NCBI RefSeq assembly: GCF_900747795.2
Contig: NC_041401.2
Location: forward strand, 69,042,688-69,106,687
Direction: 5' to 3'
DNA from: Erpetoichthys calabaricus
Taxonomy: Eukaryota; Chordata; Cladistia; Polypteriformes; Polypteridae
Length of the DNA: 64,000 bases
A model generated the notes under the pieces. That model searched no databases. It was not told where the DNA came from and saw only the letters and a program-made list of their open reading frames with translations. Below, piece by piece: positions 1-11,600 of this stretch; position 1 is the first letter of the stretch; each line of letters opens with the position of its first letter. The translations under genes and the position numbers were made by a program.

Positions 1-1411
1 TGGAACTATGTACAGTACTTTTCAAGAAGCAGCACAAGCAGCTGGGTTATGTAAATCGGACAACTATATGTTTGAAATAATGTCTGATGCCACTTCTGTA
101 ATAATGCCTGACAAATTAAGACACTTCTTTGTGTACTTAATTATGACTGGTGAAGTTAATGCTTTACAATTATGGGAAGCATTCAAAGGAGCATTAAGCG
201 AAAAGTCAAATGAACAAATGGCTCTTTCGATCATCAAAGAATTGTTAGAAGCAGAAGATTTAACGATGCAGCAATTTGGACTTCCATAAGAAATTAACAA
301 ATCAGAGGTAAAGAAAGAGATAACAGCAGACGAAGATATAACAGTGGAAGACCAAAGAAAATTTTATCAGGAAATGTACTCACACTTAAACAATGATCAA
401 AGATCAATTTTCGACACAATTCAAAAATGTCTTCTCTGAGAAATTAGCCAGCAGTTGTTCTTCATAGATGGACCAGGTGGAACAGGAAAAAAACATTCTT
501 GTATAAATGTTTAGTCCATTATTGCAAACACTTATGCAAAAACATTACATCGATAGTGTGGACAGGTATAGAAGCAATTCCTCTTCCATATGGTAAAACA
601 GCTCACAAAACGCTTAACTTACCTTTAAATATCACAGACGAAAATGTTACATTGAAATGGAAAAAGAAGATGAAATAAGAACTGCAACAGAACTAAATAT
701 TTTTTGGGACGGAGCGTCAATGATCCCACAAACAGTCGGGGCGTTTTTGGATCTGAACAACCATTCTAGGTAAAACCTTTATACTGGGAGTTGACTTTAG
801 ACAAGTTCTACCAGTAGTCAAGAAAGGAGGCTGAAGGCAGATTTACGATGCATGCCTAAAGAGTGGACCTTTTATGGTCTTTGTTCCAACAATTCAAACT
901 ACAAAAAAAATATGCGAGCAAATCACAATTTGGATGATTTCGTAAACTGGCTACTAGACATTGGCAACTTTAAAATTAAAAATCTCACTATAAAAGAAGA
1001 TTTATTATGTAAAAATCTTATTGAAGAATTTTATCCCGAAGGATTATCAGCAGAAGAAATGAGTACATGGGCAATCCTAGCAGTGAGAAACAATGAAGTC
1101 AAACAAATTAAACGAGAAAATTGTCGCTCGAAATCACAAGGACAAACAATCGAAAAAGTCGTTTGTTTATTAGAGAGAAAAAAAAGATATTCACTAACGG
1201 GGCAGTTATACATTGCGTTGTCATGATGTAAGTCCAAACACAGAATCGAAATTCAATGCAATCTTGAAGAAAAGTTAATTCCAAATATTGTTTTTACTGA
1301 AGTTTTAAATTAAAAGTGAAAATAATTAATTTGTAACAATTCCCTTGAAAATAACAATCTCTTTAAATTGTATATCCAGGTAACCAAACCCAGGGGTTGG
1401 CGAGCAGTTTT
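1..1411 (+). mobile_element. Helitron remnant, helicase (PIF1-like) part
   Basis: Decayed 3' part of an autonomous Helitron. The first open stretch (8-289) reads like the part of the Rep/helicase protein just before the helicase, with the segment MPDKLRHFFVYLIMTGEV. At about 460-490 a Walker A-like stretch, FFIDGPGGTGK, is visible out of frame with its neighbours. A second open stretch (852-1226) ends in GQLYIALS, the helicase motif VI region (usually GQLYVALSR). Several frameshifts and stops separate the pieces. Near 1370-1411 the sequence ggttggcgagc resembles Helitron 3' ends, but no clear CTRR terminus was found, so the right end is approximate. The 5' end lies outside the window. The element sits in the nle1 upstream intron and adds nothing to that gene as far as can be seen. 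Confidence 0.8.
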
Positions 1412-1870
1412 ACAAATTGCAAAATAAGACACTTTTTGTATTTACTTTTTCTAACTTGTATGAAGTTGATCATCAGAAAGATGCTTATGTAGAATGCATT
1501 TTTTTCACCAAAAAATCCATGACCACACATCAAAAGTTTATTAAACAATGGGCTGGGTTGTGTAGGGTCACAAGTCAACAGGTGGATGGTGATATTTTGT
1601 AAGTTCAAGTATACTTTATATCAGGCATGTCAAACTCACTACCATTGGTGGGCCGCTTCGACTGCCATACGTGCGTCAGCAGGCCGTACTGTAACAAATA
1701 CTATTATACTGTTATACAAAGTTACTGTAGCATTCGTTCCAATACTGAAAACTTTAAAAAATATAACACAAAGTTTAAAGTTTAAAGAAAAGCAATTTAT
1801 TTCCAAGCAGTCTCCGTACAACAGTGTAGAATTAGAGTCTTAACCTCTTAGCTAGGTCCTTATTATATTA

Positions 1871-2568
1871 CTAGGCTCGCCCGCCTTTTAAGGCGACCGA
1901 CTTTTATCCTCAATTTGTGTGCGCTCCATGTGTACATCAGGCATGTAAGTGTAGGGAATGAGAACATCAAAGTGCCCATTCATAACATCTCCCGAAAACC
2001 TAAGTTTTTTTATCCCCTTGAGTGCCTGTCCAAACTTGGAGTGTAGGACTCAATATACTTGAAACTCATTGGGGAACAACTCTGCCGCTGCCATTAGCTC
2101 AGAAATGGTACCATAAGTTTGAGACTTTGACATTTCAGTGAGATACTGAAGCTCATTTGTAGGCCTATAAGAGATTCCTGACGGCATCATTGTAAATGGC
2201 TGAAACCTTGACCAATTACGTAAAACATGTCGTACAATGTCAGCCTGAATCTGTACCGCTAAAGACGGAGTTTCATGCACTAAATAAGCTATAGATGAGA
2301 ATAAGCAAGCACCATCTCCCCTGATATTTACTATGCGGTGAGGCATTTGTACTCCATCAACATTAATTATTTCCAGAGACATAATTTTGTCTATTTTTCC
2401 AGCGCATTGCGCACAAAAGCAAGGGAACGATGGGAGCACCAGAACTCTGCTCACATCGCGTCGCTTCGTACCGCAAGTAGTAAGTCTGTGATAAGCGGAA
2501 TACCGCTACGCTTTGCACTCACGGGACGGAAGGACAATCCCGACCGCTTTTATATAGTGTCTTGGTGA
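1871..2568 (-). mobile_element. Short Helitron carrying an OTU-protease ORF
   Basis: On the minus strand the element starts A|TCACCAAGACAC (right end, 2568). It ends with a perfect hairpin (CGCCTT, 2-nt loop, AAGGCG; 1882-1895) followed by GGGCGAGC and CTAG|T (1871). The TC start, subterminal hairpin, CTAG end and A|T insertion site are all canonical Helitron features, with no target duplication. At 698 bp it has no room for Rep or helicase domains. Its only coding content is the OTU ORF annotated separately. It is nested inside the hAT element at 1622-4246, so it is the younger of the two. Confidence 0.82.
2050..2454 (-). pseudogene. OTU-family cysteine protease ORF inside a Helitron
   Basis: The 134-codon open frame contains the OTU catalytic signature NIRGDGACLFSSIA, with Asp47 and Cys50 followed by helix-like sequence. 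After a single TGA stop the same frame continues leftwards to about 1890 and includes NGHFDVLIPY. That matches the C-terminal strand carrying the catalytic His of OTU proteases. All three expected catalytic landmarks (D, C, H) are therefore present, interrupted by one stop. OTU domains occur as accessory domains in the large proteins of some animal and plant Helitrons. Here the OTU stands alone in a sub-kilobase element, either as a deletion derivative or as a trimmed passenger. Activity today is unlikely because of the stop. A host gene is unlikely because the Helitron ends tightly bracket it. Confidence 0.72.
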
Positions 2569-2833
2569 TTGATATTCATTATATTATATTCATTGCTTAT
2601 ATAGGAGCCTTACGTTGTGATATTTATTTCTTTTGTCCCGACACTTGGCATCTCTTGTTAGTAACCAGTTCGTCATTATCAGGCTTGAAATCTTGTGCAG
2701 CTGCAACTTTTATGAGGGATGAAAGGTGCTCGATGGTAAGTCTTGAGCGATGTGGGGTTTTGGTAGCTTTCATTAACAAAAACAATTGCTCAAAATGGTA
2801 AGTGCTTCCGAACATTGACAGTACTCTCGATGC

Positions 2834-2969
2834 TTGTATGTTAACTAATGTTGTCTTATTTTAATTTCTTATTTGTCTTTTATTCTTCTTTTCTTCATTA
2901 TGTAAAGCACTTTGAGCTACTTTTTGTATGAAAATGTGCTATATAAATAAATGTTGTTGTTGTTGTTGA
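2834..2969 (+). repeat. L2-type LINE 3' tail inserted in hAT transposase
   Basis: This is the 3' end of a LINE. It contains tgtaaagcactttgagc, then gtgctatataaataaatg and a (TTG)n tail. The same tail pattern closes the L2 element at 37083. The five bases gatgc flank it on both sides as a probable short target duplication. The insertion splits the hAT transposase reading frame between the segments IRKLAS and RVLSMFGSTY. Confidence 0.7.
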
Positions 2970-3534
2970 TGCCAACTTACGGATCTGCACATACGAGGGT
3001 GGCAGGTAAGCATACAAGCCTGGCACACCAACTTCGTTGTATTTTTCCTTCAGAATAGAATCTGGCTGCACTTCGATCAATTCCATTTGGATATTCTCAG
3101 GCGTATTCTCAACGTTGTAAGAGAACAGCGCAATGCCCTGCATGTTTGTGTGAACTGAAATCACGAAAATGCTCACTGAATTCATTGCTCAGTAATTCAA
3201 GTTGGATAACAAATCCTCCAAAAATCTAATTTTACTTTACTAAGTTTACTTCAAAGTTTATATTGTAAAATAAGCCGATATGCAAAAAGCCACCTGACCT
3301 ACAATAATTATACAAACTCAAAATCACAAAAATATGTTAATAAACAACTCACCAACTTCTCGCATCCACTTCAGATCTTCAGCTGTAGTCCGCACTAACT
3401 GTTCGTTACAATACTATCACAAAATTACATGAAACTAGAGCAAAAAACGTGAAAATATGCGGGCTATTACTACTTGTGATGGTCAGTTCTGCCCAGTGGT
3501 CGGTCTCAGCAGCCCAGCCAGTAGTGTAGCCTGC

Positions 3535-3952
3535 CAGGGGCGGCTCTAGGCTCGTGGCAGCCCTGGGCAGAGAAAGAATCGGCGGCCCCTTCGTCTGGCA
3601 ATGTCAATATTGTATCTTATGAAAGCGTTGTGGACACTGCATTGCCTCTTCGTGCTCATGACAAGCTTCTATATACGCGTGTCCGTAACTTGAAAACCAA
3701 GTGGCGGCCCATGATATTCTCATTACGGCAAAACATTATAATACTACATAGCTTACTGCTCCGACTCTAGTGACATTTGTAAATACAGCGTACTTATTAA
3801 CAAGAAACAGAATGTTTTTCGGCCACATTGCCGTCAGCTGTGTCGTTATTTTCTCTTTCTGTTTTATATTCAATATATATTGGCGTGGCGGCCCCTGAGA
3901 TTTGGCAGCACTGTGCAGGTACACAGTTTGCACATGCCTAAGGCCACCCCTG
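3535..3952. mobile_element. Non-autonomous hAT-like MITE
   Basis: The left end CAGGGGCGGCTCTAGGC and the reverse complement of the right end, CAGGGGTGGCCTTAGGC, form imperfect terminal inverted repeats around 418 bp of non-coding sequence. The flanking 8-mers (tagcctgc and ttgctgcc) agree at only 4 of 8 positions, so a target duplication is not convincing. It is inserted inside the larger hAT at 1622-4246. Confidence 0.55.
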
Positions 3953-4816
3953 TTGCTGCCTAGCACTTCAGTTGTGACGCTGCGGCTCATTAACTTTGGA
4001 CAAGGCTCGTGGCTATACTAGCAGATGACGTTTCCGGTACCGTAATGCCATAGCAAAACGTGCTTTTGTCAGAAGGCAGAAGTAAGAAAAGTCAATAAGT
4101 AACACCGAAGATGTAGAATGATTCAATCACAAACGATAGTAATAATTTTGTACAAGTTCAGTGCTAACTAGGATCTGTCATGCGGGCCGCACAGATTTCT
4201 GTTGCGGGCCGCATGCGGCCCGGTGGCCGCGAGTTTGACATGCCTGCTTTATATGACTCATCAGTAAGGAATTAACTGAAGGACTTCCATTCTCATTGTA
4301 TCAATATGTATTTCACTTTTGTGTAAGTGTTTTGGTTTGGGATCTAAAGTTGGGTTCACTTACGCAACTGGACTGCATTTTGTTCACCAGATTGACAGTC
4401 CTGACTATATTTTATCTGTGCAACATGTTCAGTTTACACTTTTTTGTTGATATGGAGGTAGGTTCTGAAGGTACAACTCACATTAGACTGGAGTCCACTT
4501 TGATCTACTTAGGTTTTTACAGTGACTACACCTCCTCCAGTATTATAGGCCAATCACCCCATTATTTAATTGTTACAACCATATTTTTAAGAGTATGGAG
4601 GTGGTTCAGTAATTCTTATATTTGTTTTTTGAGTTGAAAATTTCTGATATGTACGAAACAGCATCTTAGATTTTAAAAAGAATGTCCACCCCATGGTATG
4701 GCTACATATCCATATATAATCAAAATATATACCTTTTTAAGTAGAGAAATTATTTTTCTAATGCATACATTTAACCTGTTAATAAATTACTTTAACGCAG
4801 ATTTGTTGTTTTAAAG

Positions 4817-5013
4817 GTATTTGCAGTTGACTGGAGTCCTGATGGCCAGAGAGTAGCAAGTGGTGGAAAGGACAAATGTTTAAGAATGTAAGTAGAAGAG
4901 TGAATGAATCCATAATACCTTATTTCTGTAATATGATTTAGCTGATTCAAATTTATCAAGATATTTTTTGCTTTATTATCATTTTTTTTTTTCTTCACAG
5001 ATGGAGATGGTAA
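4817..5013 (+). CDS. nle1: Notchless homolog 1, last two coding exons (partial)
   Basis: These are the final two coding exons of a WD40-repeat protein that acts with the Midasin/Rea1 ATPase in nucleolar maturation of the 60S ribosomal subunit. Exon A is 4817-4887, after the acceptor ttaaag. It encodes VFAVDWSPDGQRVASGGK followed by DKCLR, and ends with two bases of an Ile codon before the donor gtaagt. Exon B starts at 5001 after ttcttcacag and completes IWRW and a TAA stop (5011-5013). From memory, human NLE1 ends in nearly the same residues (..YAVDWSPDGQRVASGGKDK..CLRIWRR), so this is the last WD repeat. The two-base phase joins cleanly across the 113-bp intron. Preceding exons were not found in 1-4816, so the upstream intron exceeds 4.8 kb and is full of transposons. 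Confidence 0.93.
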
Positions 5014-5813
5014 TCTAAAAATGGGCACTATGTACATGGTATCTGTTCTTGTGGGAGTAGTCTACCACATGACAATTCACCTAAAAGGAGTGCATTGTGC
5101 AAGATTGCAGCCAGGATCACTCCGCTACAGTTTCTTTTGGTTCCACTGCACTGTCTTCCTACTAGTGGATACAGTAAATGATGAGGACTTTAGGGGATAC
5201 AGAAGATGGCTGTCATCATAAATGCATAACTGGTTCAGTGTACAAAAGACTGTGCAATTACAGTATACTGTTAGAGGTAAATGTTTACTGTACTGCTAAA
5301 TATCTGCCTGTCTGTCCATTTTACCACAGGATTTGTGAAGTTACACCAATTGAAGATAATAAGATAATGGATGTCCTAATTATCTTATCTTGCTGTATAC
5401 AAACTCCAAAACCTTATCATAACTCTTGGAAACAAGTGTTTAGCATAAATGGTTGAAGACTATGGTACACAGTGCACAGTTGTTGGCAGTTGTTTCTATT
5501 AAGTCAAAGGTCCCCCTAGAAAGTATTCAAACAATGAAGCAGAGCTACTTATTACAATGTACTGTACATCTTTTGATATTGTGAGAAGTTACTCTTAGAA
5601 AGGCACTTGAGTTTCTTTTCCTGCACAGTGTCTATGACTCCCCGTTCCTCTCCCATTTTTGCTTATTTTCCTGTTTAACTGCACAGCACAAAAGGAATCG
5701 GTTTAAATTTAAATCAGAAATAATGCTTATTCTTGTCCAACAGTGTTGATCAGTTATCAAATAGCTGCTTTATATTAATTTAAATATATTATCTCAATAA
5801 AGTACTTTGTGAT
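5014..5813 (+). other. nle1: nle1 3' UTR and poly(A) signal
   Basis: About 800 bases of unique, AT-leaning sequence follow the nle1 stop. They end with a canonical AATAAA at 5796-5801 and an A-rich stretch from about 5814. Transposon sequence resumes beyond this. The reading frames in this stretch are short and show no recognisable domain. Confidence 0.6.
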
Positions 5814-5849
5814 TAAAAAAAATAATAATAATTGTATTATATAGTGCAT

Positions 5850-5985
5850 ACATTTTCTGCCTGATTAACCCAATTTTGGGTTGTGGGCTTGCCAAAGGCT
5901 ATCCTGGCAGCACAAGCCATAATAAAGGAAGCAGCTTGAACAGGGCACCACAAGGCATACACATGGCAAACCCACTTATGCCGGG
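5850..5985 (-). repeat. Old SINE fragment (minus orientation)
   Basis: The pattern of '..ttttgggttgtgggc..ggctatcctggcagcac..' followed by '..gaacagggcaccacaaggc' matches a strongly diverged minus-strand copy of the window's tRNA-type SINE 3' half. Only the order of short matching words supports this. Confidence 0.35.
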
Positions 5986-7361
5986 TTCACTTTAAAGTCA
6001 CCAAAACCTAAATCCAGTCAATATTTGGTGTGAAAATCCTTTGCTTTCAAACCAGCATCAATTAGGTACACTTGCACAAAGTCAGGGATTTTGTAGAATT
6101 ATAGTCCGGTGAATGATTAACCAATTATACCAAACAAGTGCTAATGATCATCATTTTCATGTGTAGGTTGAAACACAGTCTTTCACTGAAACAGAAACAG
6201 CTGTGTAGGAGGCTTAAAACTGGATGAGGAACAGATAACCTCTGCTACCACCATGGCAAGCAACAAGACATAAGGTAGTTAATACTACATCAGCAAGGTC
6301 TGTTCCCAGCAAAGATTTCAAAGCAGACTGGGGTTTCAAGATGTGTTGTTCGAGCTCTTTTGAAGAAGCGCAAATAAACAGGCAGCGTTGAGGACCATAG
6401 ACGCAGTGGTCAGCCAAGGAAACTTAGTGCAGCAGATGAGAGACACATCATGCTTACTTCCCTTTGAAATGAGAAGATGTCCAGCACAGCTATCAGCTCA
6501 GAACTGGCAGAAACCTGTGGGAACCAGGTACACCCATCTAATGTCCAGAGAAGTCTGACCAAAAGATGTCTTCATGGAAGAACTGTGGCCATAAAGCCAT
6601 ACCTCTGACATGGAAACAAGGCCAAGCGACTCAACTATGCATGAAAACATACGAACTGGAGTGCAGAAAAACGGCAGCAAGTGCCTCTGGACTGATGAGT
6701 CAAAATTGGAAATATTTGGATTTAGCAGAAGGCAGTTTGTTCACCGAAGGGCAGGAGAGCGGTAAAGTAATGACTGTCTGCAGGAAACGGTGAAGCATTG
6801 TGCAGGTTCCTTGCAAGTTTGGAGCTGCATTTCTGCAAATGGAATTGGGGATTAATGGTGTCCTCAATGGTGAGAAATACAAGCAGATACTTATCCATCA
6901 TGTAGCATCATCAGGGAGGTGGCTGATTGGCCCCAGATTTAGTCTGCAGCAGGACAATGACCCCAAACATGCAGCCAATGTCATTAAGAACTATCTTCAG
7001 CGTAAAGAGAAATAAGGAGTCCTGGAAGTGGTGGCATGGCCCACACAGAGCCCTGATTTCATCATCTTTGAGTGTGTCTAGGATTACATGAAGAGACAGA
7101 AGGATTTGAGGCAACCTACATCCACAGAAGGTCTGTGGTTAGTTCTCTAAGACTTTTGGAATAACCTACCTGCTGAGTTCCTTCAAAAACTCTGTGCAAG
7201 TGTACCTAGAAGAACTGATGCTGTTTTGAAGGCAAAGGGATGGTCACAGCAAATATTGATTTAGATTTCTCTTCTGATTATTCATTTTGCATTGTTAATT
7301 GATAAACCTAGACTGTTAACACTTCTGTTTGTGTAAGCATTAAAACTTTTGCACAGTACTG
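5986..7361 (+). mobile_element. Tc1-like transposon, decayed
   Basis: Plus-strand Tc1/mariner remnant. Recognisable transposase pieces include the catalytic-core segment FSLQQDNDPKHAANVIKNYL (about 6940-7000, containing the second Asp) and downstream TQSPDF. Stops and frameshifts break the frame into pieces of at most 75 codons. The right terminus reads CTTTTGCACAGTACTG (ending at 7361), as in Tc1-type inverted repeats. The matching left terminus was not found, so the left end is approximate. Confidence 0.8.
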
Positions 7362-9115
7362 AATATATACTGTAATGATATATTAGATTATACATCATGA
7401 AGGACATGTACTGTATATTGTGTTGCATATACCTTATTGTAAAAGGTGTCCTGATCTCCAATCACTTTCATTTCTTTTAGATGAGCACCAGGGACTCCGA
7501 GCAGGCTAACATTTTTCACCCAAAGCATTGTAGTGCATAGCACAGAGCACTGACAGGTTATGTGACTTCCTCCAAGTCACGGTATCTGTCAGAACCTGTG
7601 ATTAAATCATCAGTGTTGTGATTTACCACAAGACAGAAGTACATTACAGTCTCACCAGTTGCTTTTTAGCTGTAACGACTTTTACGGTGTAGCCAAGAAT
7701 GGTTTCCAAGCTTCCTTTTCTAGTGTGTATCTGAGCTGGCAGGTCTAGCTGATTTGCAAATGGATAGTATTTGTACCTTTTTCTTTTGTTTCTGGCAAAG
7801 TTATGACTGTATCTTTAAATTGGAGCTAATCAACAGAAATTTATAATAATTAAATATCACACATACACAAGATTTGATTTATTTTTGTATTTGTTGAAAA
7901 TTATGTATATATTTGGGCTTTGCTTTATATCCATTTTCCAGTCCTGTTTTTGATTATTTATCCCCCAACGCTACCCGGCCACTTCTTCTTGGAGGTCTCT
8001 GTAGTGGATTCAGGCCCGTGACTCATCCCAAACAGGACACAAGTCTATTACAGGAATACACAAATACACAAGTGTAACAGCATGTCTGTGTGAGGAGGTC
8101 TCATGCACGTTTAACACTGAGGCCATTTCACTCAAGCTCCCAGGTACAGAGCTAATATATTGTCCTGTCTTTCTAACTTTTTCAGCTGTATGTGTAAAAG
8201 GACCAAATGCAGTTTCCAGACACTGGTAAAATGATACACCAAACTCTGGTCTGCATACATTGCATTTGTCTTCAGAACACAACTGAAGGATGTCAATAGT
8301 AAAAGTGTTGTAATGAGATCCAAGGCTGGTGTGGAATTATGTTAGAGGGTCAGTCTTTTAAATAAACTTGACATAAATGTAGTAGTGCTGTGTAGATCCA
8401 CTGTGCACACTTGCTTCACTTTGGAATGACAATGTGCACTTCACACTAAGCTGCCAACTTGCTATAATGAGATGGCTGTAGCAACAAAAAGTCCCATCAT
8501 CAAAGGGAACTGATTTGTAAATTCGGCTTACGCGCCCTCACACCCCTCGTGTCTGAGCTGATGAAAAGGAGCAGGAATAGGGGGCAGACAAAGGGGCTTT
8601 CTACAATGTGTTTACATGTTTTGTAAATTAAAAAAAAATAGCAAGTTAACATTTTACTGGAATTTTTAAACAAATTCTAGAATATACAGTGCAAGCCTGG
8701 ATATTGCAGACCAGATGTTTTTGTTAAGAGTAAGGTTTCAATTTGTAGACTGAATAAACCATTTCTGACCAGAGCAACCTTCTCAGATGCAAATCTGAGC
8801 ACTTTTTCTCTTGACTAAATGGCTACCACTTAGGTTTAAAATCAACATGCAGAGGAGACAATGTGAGGTGCTTTATACGATTTACTGTATAATGGACCCT
8901 GAATGATGAGAATTTTGGTTTGAGGACATGGAATGGATTCTCTGTCTTATTTTTCTAAGAGTTTCATTGTATCCATATCATTTGAGCTTTGTCTAAATAC
9001 ACAATGTCTGGTTTGACAGCCATTACATAAATTAGGCTGTTTATGCTTTTTATCTGAAGCTTCTGCAAATGTCATGCACATAGTAGTTTTTATCAGTATG
9101 TATGGTGTACAGTCT
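7362..9115. other. Intergenic, nothing clearly identified
   Basis: No credible gene. The short minus-strand frames at 8010-8323 have no domain signature. A stretch near 7555-7620 (gttatgtgacttcctccaagtcacg) loosely resembles a CORE-SINE/MIR core, but it is too short to call. Confidence 0.5.
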
Positions 9116-9119
9116 AACC

Positions 9120-9198
9120 TCTTAACCTGCTCCTCAGTTTGTACAGTATATAGAGAAAAGCGCTATATAAATGTAATGAATTATTATTATTATATAGT
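9120..9198 (+). repeat. LINE/SINE 3' tail (L2-type)
   Basis: The sequence gagaaaagcgctatataaatgt is followed by aatgaattattattattat. It is the characteristic 3' end shared by fish L2 elements and SINEs that borrow their tails. A second copy of this variant lies at 42230-42290. Confidence 0.6.
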
Positions 9199-9369
9199 GA
9201 GCTAATTGCTGTGGAAGTAGTAATAGAAAGGAAAGGATCTTCAAGGATAATTTGTGTTTCTTCAGGGCATATTTTAAAGTCTCTGCTTATATACGTGGCT
9301 GCATGTTTTCTTTTTGTATGCTCATTGATGTGTAAGTTAAACCGGCACACTATAAGTGGGGGTGAGCCT

Positions 9370-9925
9370 ATGTGTTCTGCAACAATGAGCGCGTAACATC
9401 CATCCTGCTTTGCCTTCACTGGCCCCCTGTGTCTTATTGGATTAAACATAAAACTCTGTTAACAATCTATATTAAAGTTTTAAATGGCCTCACATGAGAT
9501 TACATTAGTGACCTTCTCCATCACAATACTAAGGTCCTCTGATTCCGGCAATCTTCTTGTGCTCCAAACTAACCTGCACTCTATGGGGGACAGGGCTTTC
9601 AGCTATATAGTGCCCTGACTTTGTAATCAAACCCACCTAAGTTAATTAGATCAGTTGACTCAATTCATCTGTTCAGAAAGGGGTTTAACTTACCCTAACA
9701 TTCTGATGCTGCTTTCAGTTTTCAGTATTGTGTTTAGTATTTTACACTGGTTTATTGTCTTAGGTTCTATTTAATCCTTTGTATATCCTATATCTGTTAA
9801 TAATAATACAGTTGTTCTTAGTGTTTTATGCAGACGTTATTTGTATCCAACGTTATATATATACCTTTATGTTCTTTCTGTTGTGCTATATAAATGAAAT
9901 GTGTCATCATCATCATGTCTTGGCA
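9370..9925 (+). mobile_element. L2-clade LINE 3' fragment
   Basis: The interrupted translation resembles the C-terminus of L2-like reverse transcriptase proteins. It runs from the 'HWLPV..RI.FKILL..YK.LNGL' region (about 9385-9490) through a weak match to 'LRSS' (9535-9550) to 'GDRAFS' (about 9588-9605). A 3' UTR and a tail, gtgctatataaatgaaatg with (TCA)n, follow. The 5' portion is missing, as is usual for LINE copies. Confidence 0.7.
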
Positions 9926-9929
9926 CTCC

Positions 9930-10555
9930 AACCAGTCTTGGTTTCTGCCTCAGGCCAAAACTGCCAGGCGAGTTTTCTGTCGACAGATATTCTGTAGTTT
10001 AGGAAGGCTGAAAAAACAGCTGGAAGGGTGACTTTGATATTTTGTGGTAATTTAATTGGAATGAGCTTAGAACTGATTTTGGCCAGTTCTTTCAACTGTG
10101 CGACCAGAAGACACACTCAGGTAGATAAACGTGCAACACTCAGAGAGATGATTTGATTATTAAATAAAAAATTATTTAAGCTGTGGTTTGCTTTCTGGTT
10201 GTTCAGGCTGGGCTTCTGAATTAATTGTACCCCTTTAACATTCATTCAGTTGTATCCTGCCAGTACATCCTCTGTTAACTATCCAGTAGAATGAAACAAT
10301 GTGTTTGAGATGGCCACAGAAGAATTAAATTATTTGTTAGTGTTTTAAAAAAGAAGTATTTGGAGGAATCTCTGTATCATTTAGAGGCAGATACAAGAAT
10401 ATTACCGAGTTAAAAATTCACACACAAGTATCTGTCATAAACTGTTGCCACACACAGGCATGTAGTCTAGAGATGTGTTTTATGGTTGCATGTCTGTATC
10501 CATCTTTATATTTAATGTGTGTCCTATCTATCTATCTATCTATCTATCTAGGATA
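9930..10555. repeat. Unidentified dispersed repeat, copy A, with CTAT tail
   Basis: Shares ordered words with 18240-18735: 'cactcaggtag', a middle block 'agctgtggtttgctttc' followed by 'tcagg.tgggcttc', then 'caggtagtctagagat' and 'gcatgtctgtatccatct', ending in a short (CTAT)n run at 10524-10552. I do not recognise the family. The constant order of matching blocks argues for a real interspersed repeat of about 500-600 bp, and the copies are old. Confidence 0.6.
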
Positions 10556-10888
10556 TCTAAGAATGTACATTTTAAAAGTAAACAGAAAATACTGTAAAAT
10601 ATTTCATTCTTTATCACACCCCCTGCTTCACTGCATAAGAAAGCTCCATAATATACAATTCCAACAGCAATATACGAAAAAAATGAACAGACAAAGGGAG
10701 GGCCCTTCCCTACAGCACAAAGATTTTATTTTTGTCAAAATGTGAAGCTGATACTAGAGGTTTCTCATTTATGCCTTTGGCTTAGTGATTCCACTGCATT
10801 GGTAATGCCAAAAGGAAATGGCTACCCATTTATATAGTGTACACATATATATATATATATATATGGTTTACTTTATTTTTAGAATAGA

Positions 10889-11600
10889 CTAGGAGGTTCT
10901 GTCCCTTTCTCGCTTCGCTCGCCATCCCCTGGGCGAACGCTACACGCTAGCCACTTCACGGCTCTGCCTCTCGCGTATATGGAAGCGGATGTACAATTTA
11001 ATCAAATTGTTATTTTCATAGGAATTGTTACATATGCATAATAGACCTAACTATTTTACATTACGGCGAGCAATTAACCATAGTAAAAAATAGTAAAACG
11101 TAATAAATTGAAAGAAAATTATGGTTGATGTTGCGTTAGAGGTATTTGTTGCGTTATACGTTTTTGTTCTGTTTGGCTTTGAAATTAACACGCAAATACT
11201 TTTTAAACTTAAACTTTTACTGTAAAATTTCAGTAAAAACAATTTTTTGAATTAACTTTTCATCAATATCGCATTGAATTTTAATCTCCTGTTTGAACTT
11301 ACATTGTGACAACGCAATGTATAAATGCCCGCGAGCGAATAGCGTTTCTTTCTCTCTCTAATAAACTGACTTTTTCGAATGTTTGTCCCCGTGATTTTTT
11401 TAATTGTCAGAGCAAAATCTATTCTAACAGGAAAATGTAAACATTTTAATACAAATGGCATATCAAGATCTCCTTTGGTGTCTAACGTTATCCGCAGAAG
11501 ATGTACTACATTACCTTTCTTGTCTCCTGTTAAAATTTTACATGTCAGAATTGTTCGACCAATTTTGAATACAACAAATCTTGTCCCATTGCATAGCTGC
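10889..11600 (-). mobile_element. Helitron 3' fragment with helicase C-terminus
   Basis: The minus-strand frame (11252-11461 and leftover frame up to about 11600) contains FPVRIDFALTIKKITGT, equivalent to the PIF1/Helitron helicase segment FPVRLAFAMTINKAQGQT, followed by a degraded motif VI and FNAIL. The element ends at 10889 with CTAG|T, preceded by gcgagcgaagcgag, a common Helitron 3' motif. The 5' side is truncated near 11600 by CTAT-type repeat sequence. Confidence 0.78.

Larger units (their letters stand above)
1622..4246 (-). mobile_element. hAT DNA transposon, decayed, with nested insertions
   Basis: The terminal inverted repeats begin CAGGCATGTCAAACTC on both ends. They are flanked by a perfect 8-bp duplication, ctttatat, at 1614-1621 and 4247-4254, as expected for hAT. 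The transposase is on the minus strand. The C-terminal dimerisation region (2624-2838, with MFGSTYHFEQLF and KATKTPHRSRLT) and the piece just before it (2970-3185) resemble the GTF2IRD2/ZBED-like group of hAT transposases. An L2 tail (2834-2969) splits these two parts. A 698-bp Helitron (1871-2568) and a hAT-like MITE (3535-3952) are also inserted. Little transposase coding sequence is recognisable right of 3190, so the element is defective. Confidence 0.85.

Noticed and set aside
4296-4637. 113-codon plus frame containing a WDL-like word, considered as an nle1 exon
   Set aside because: No WD40 pattern beyond the single word, no acceptor/donor pair in phase with the exon at 4817.
7480-7620. 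MIR/CORE-SINE-like core
   Set aside because: Only about 25 bases resemble the core; too little to claim.
8010-8323. Two overlapping minus frames with several Cys
   Set aside because: No zinc-finger spacing or known domain; not flanked by splice sites in the right phase.
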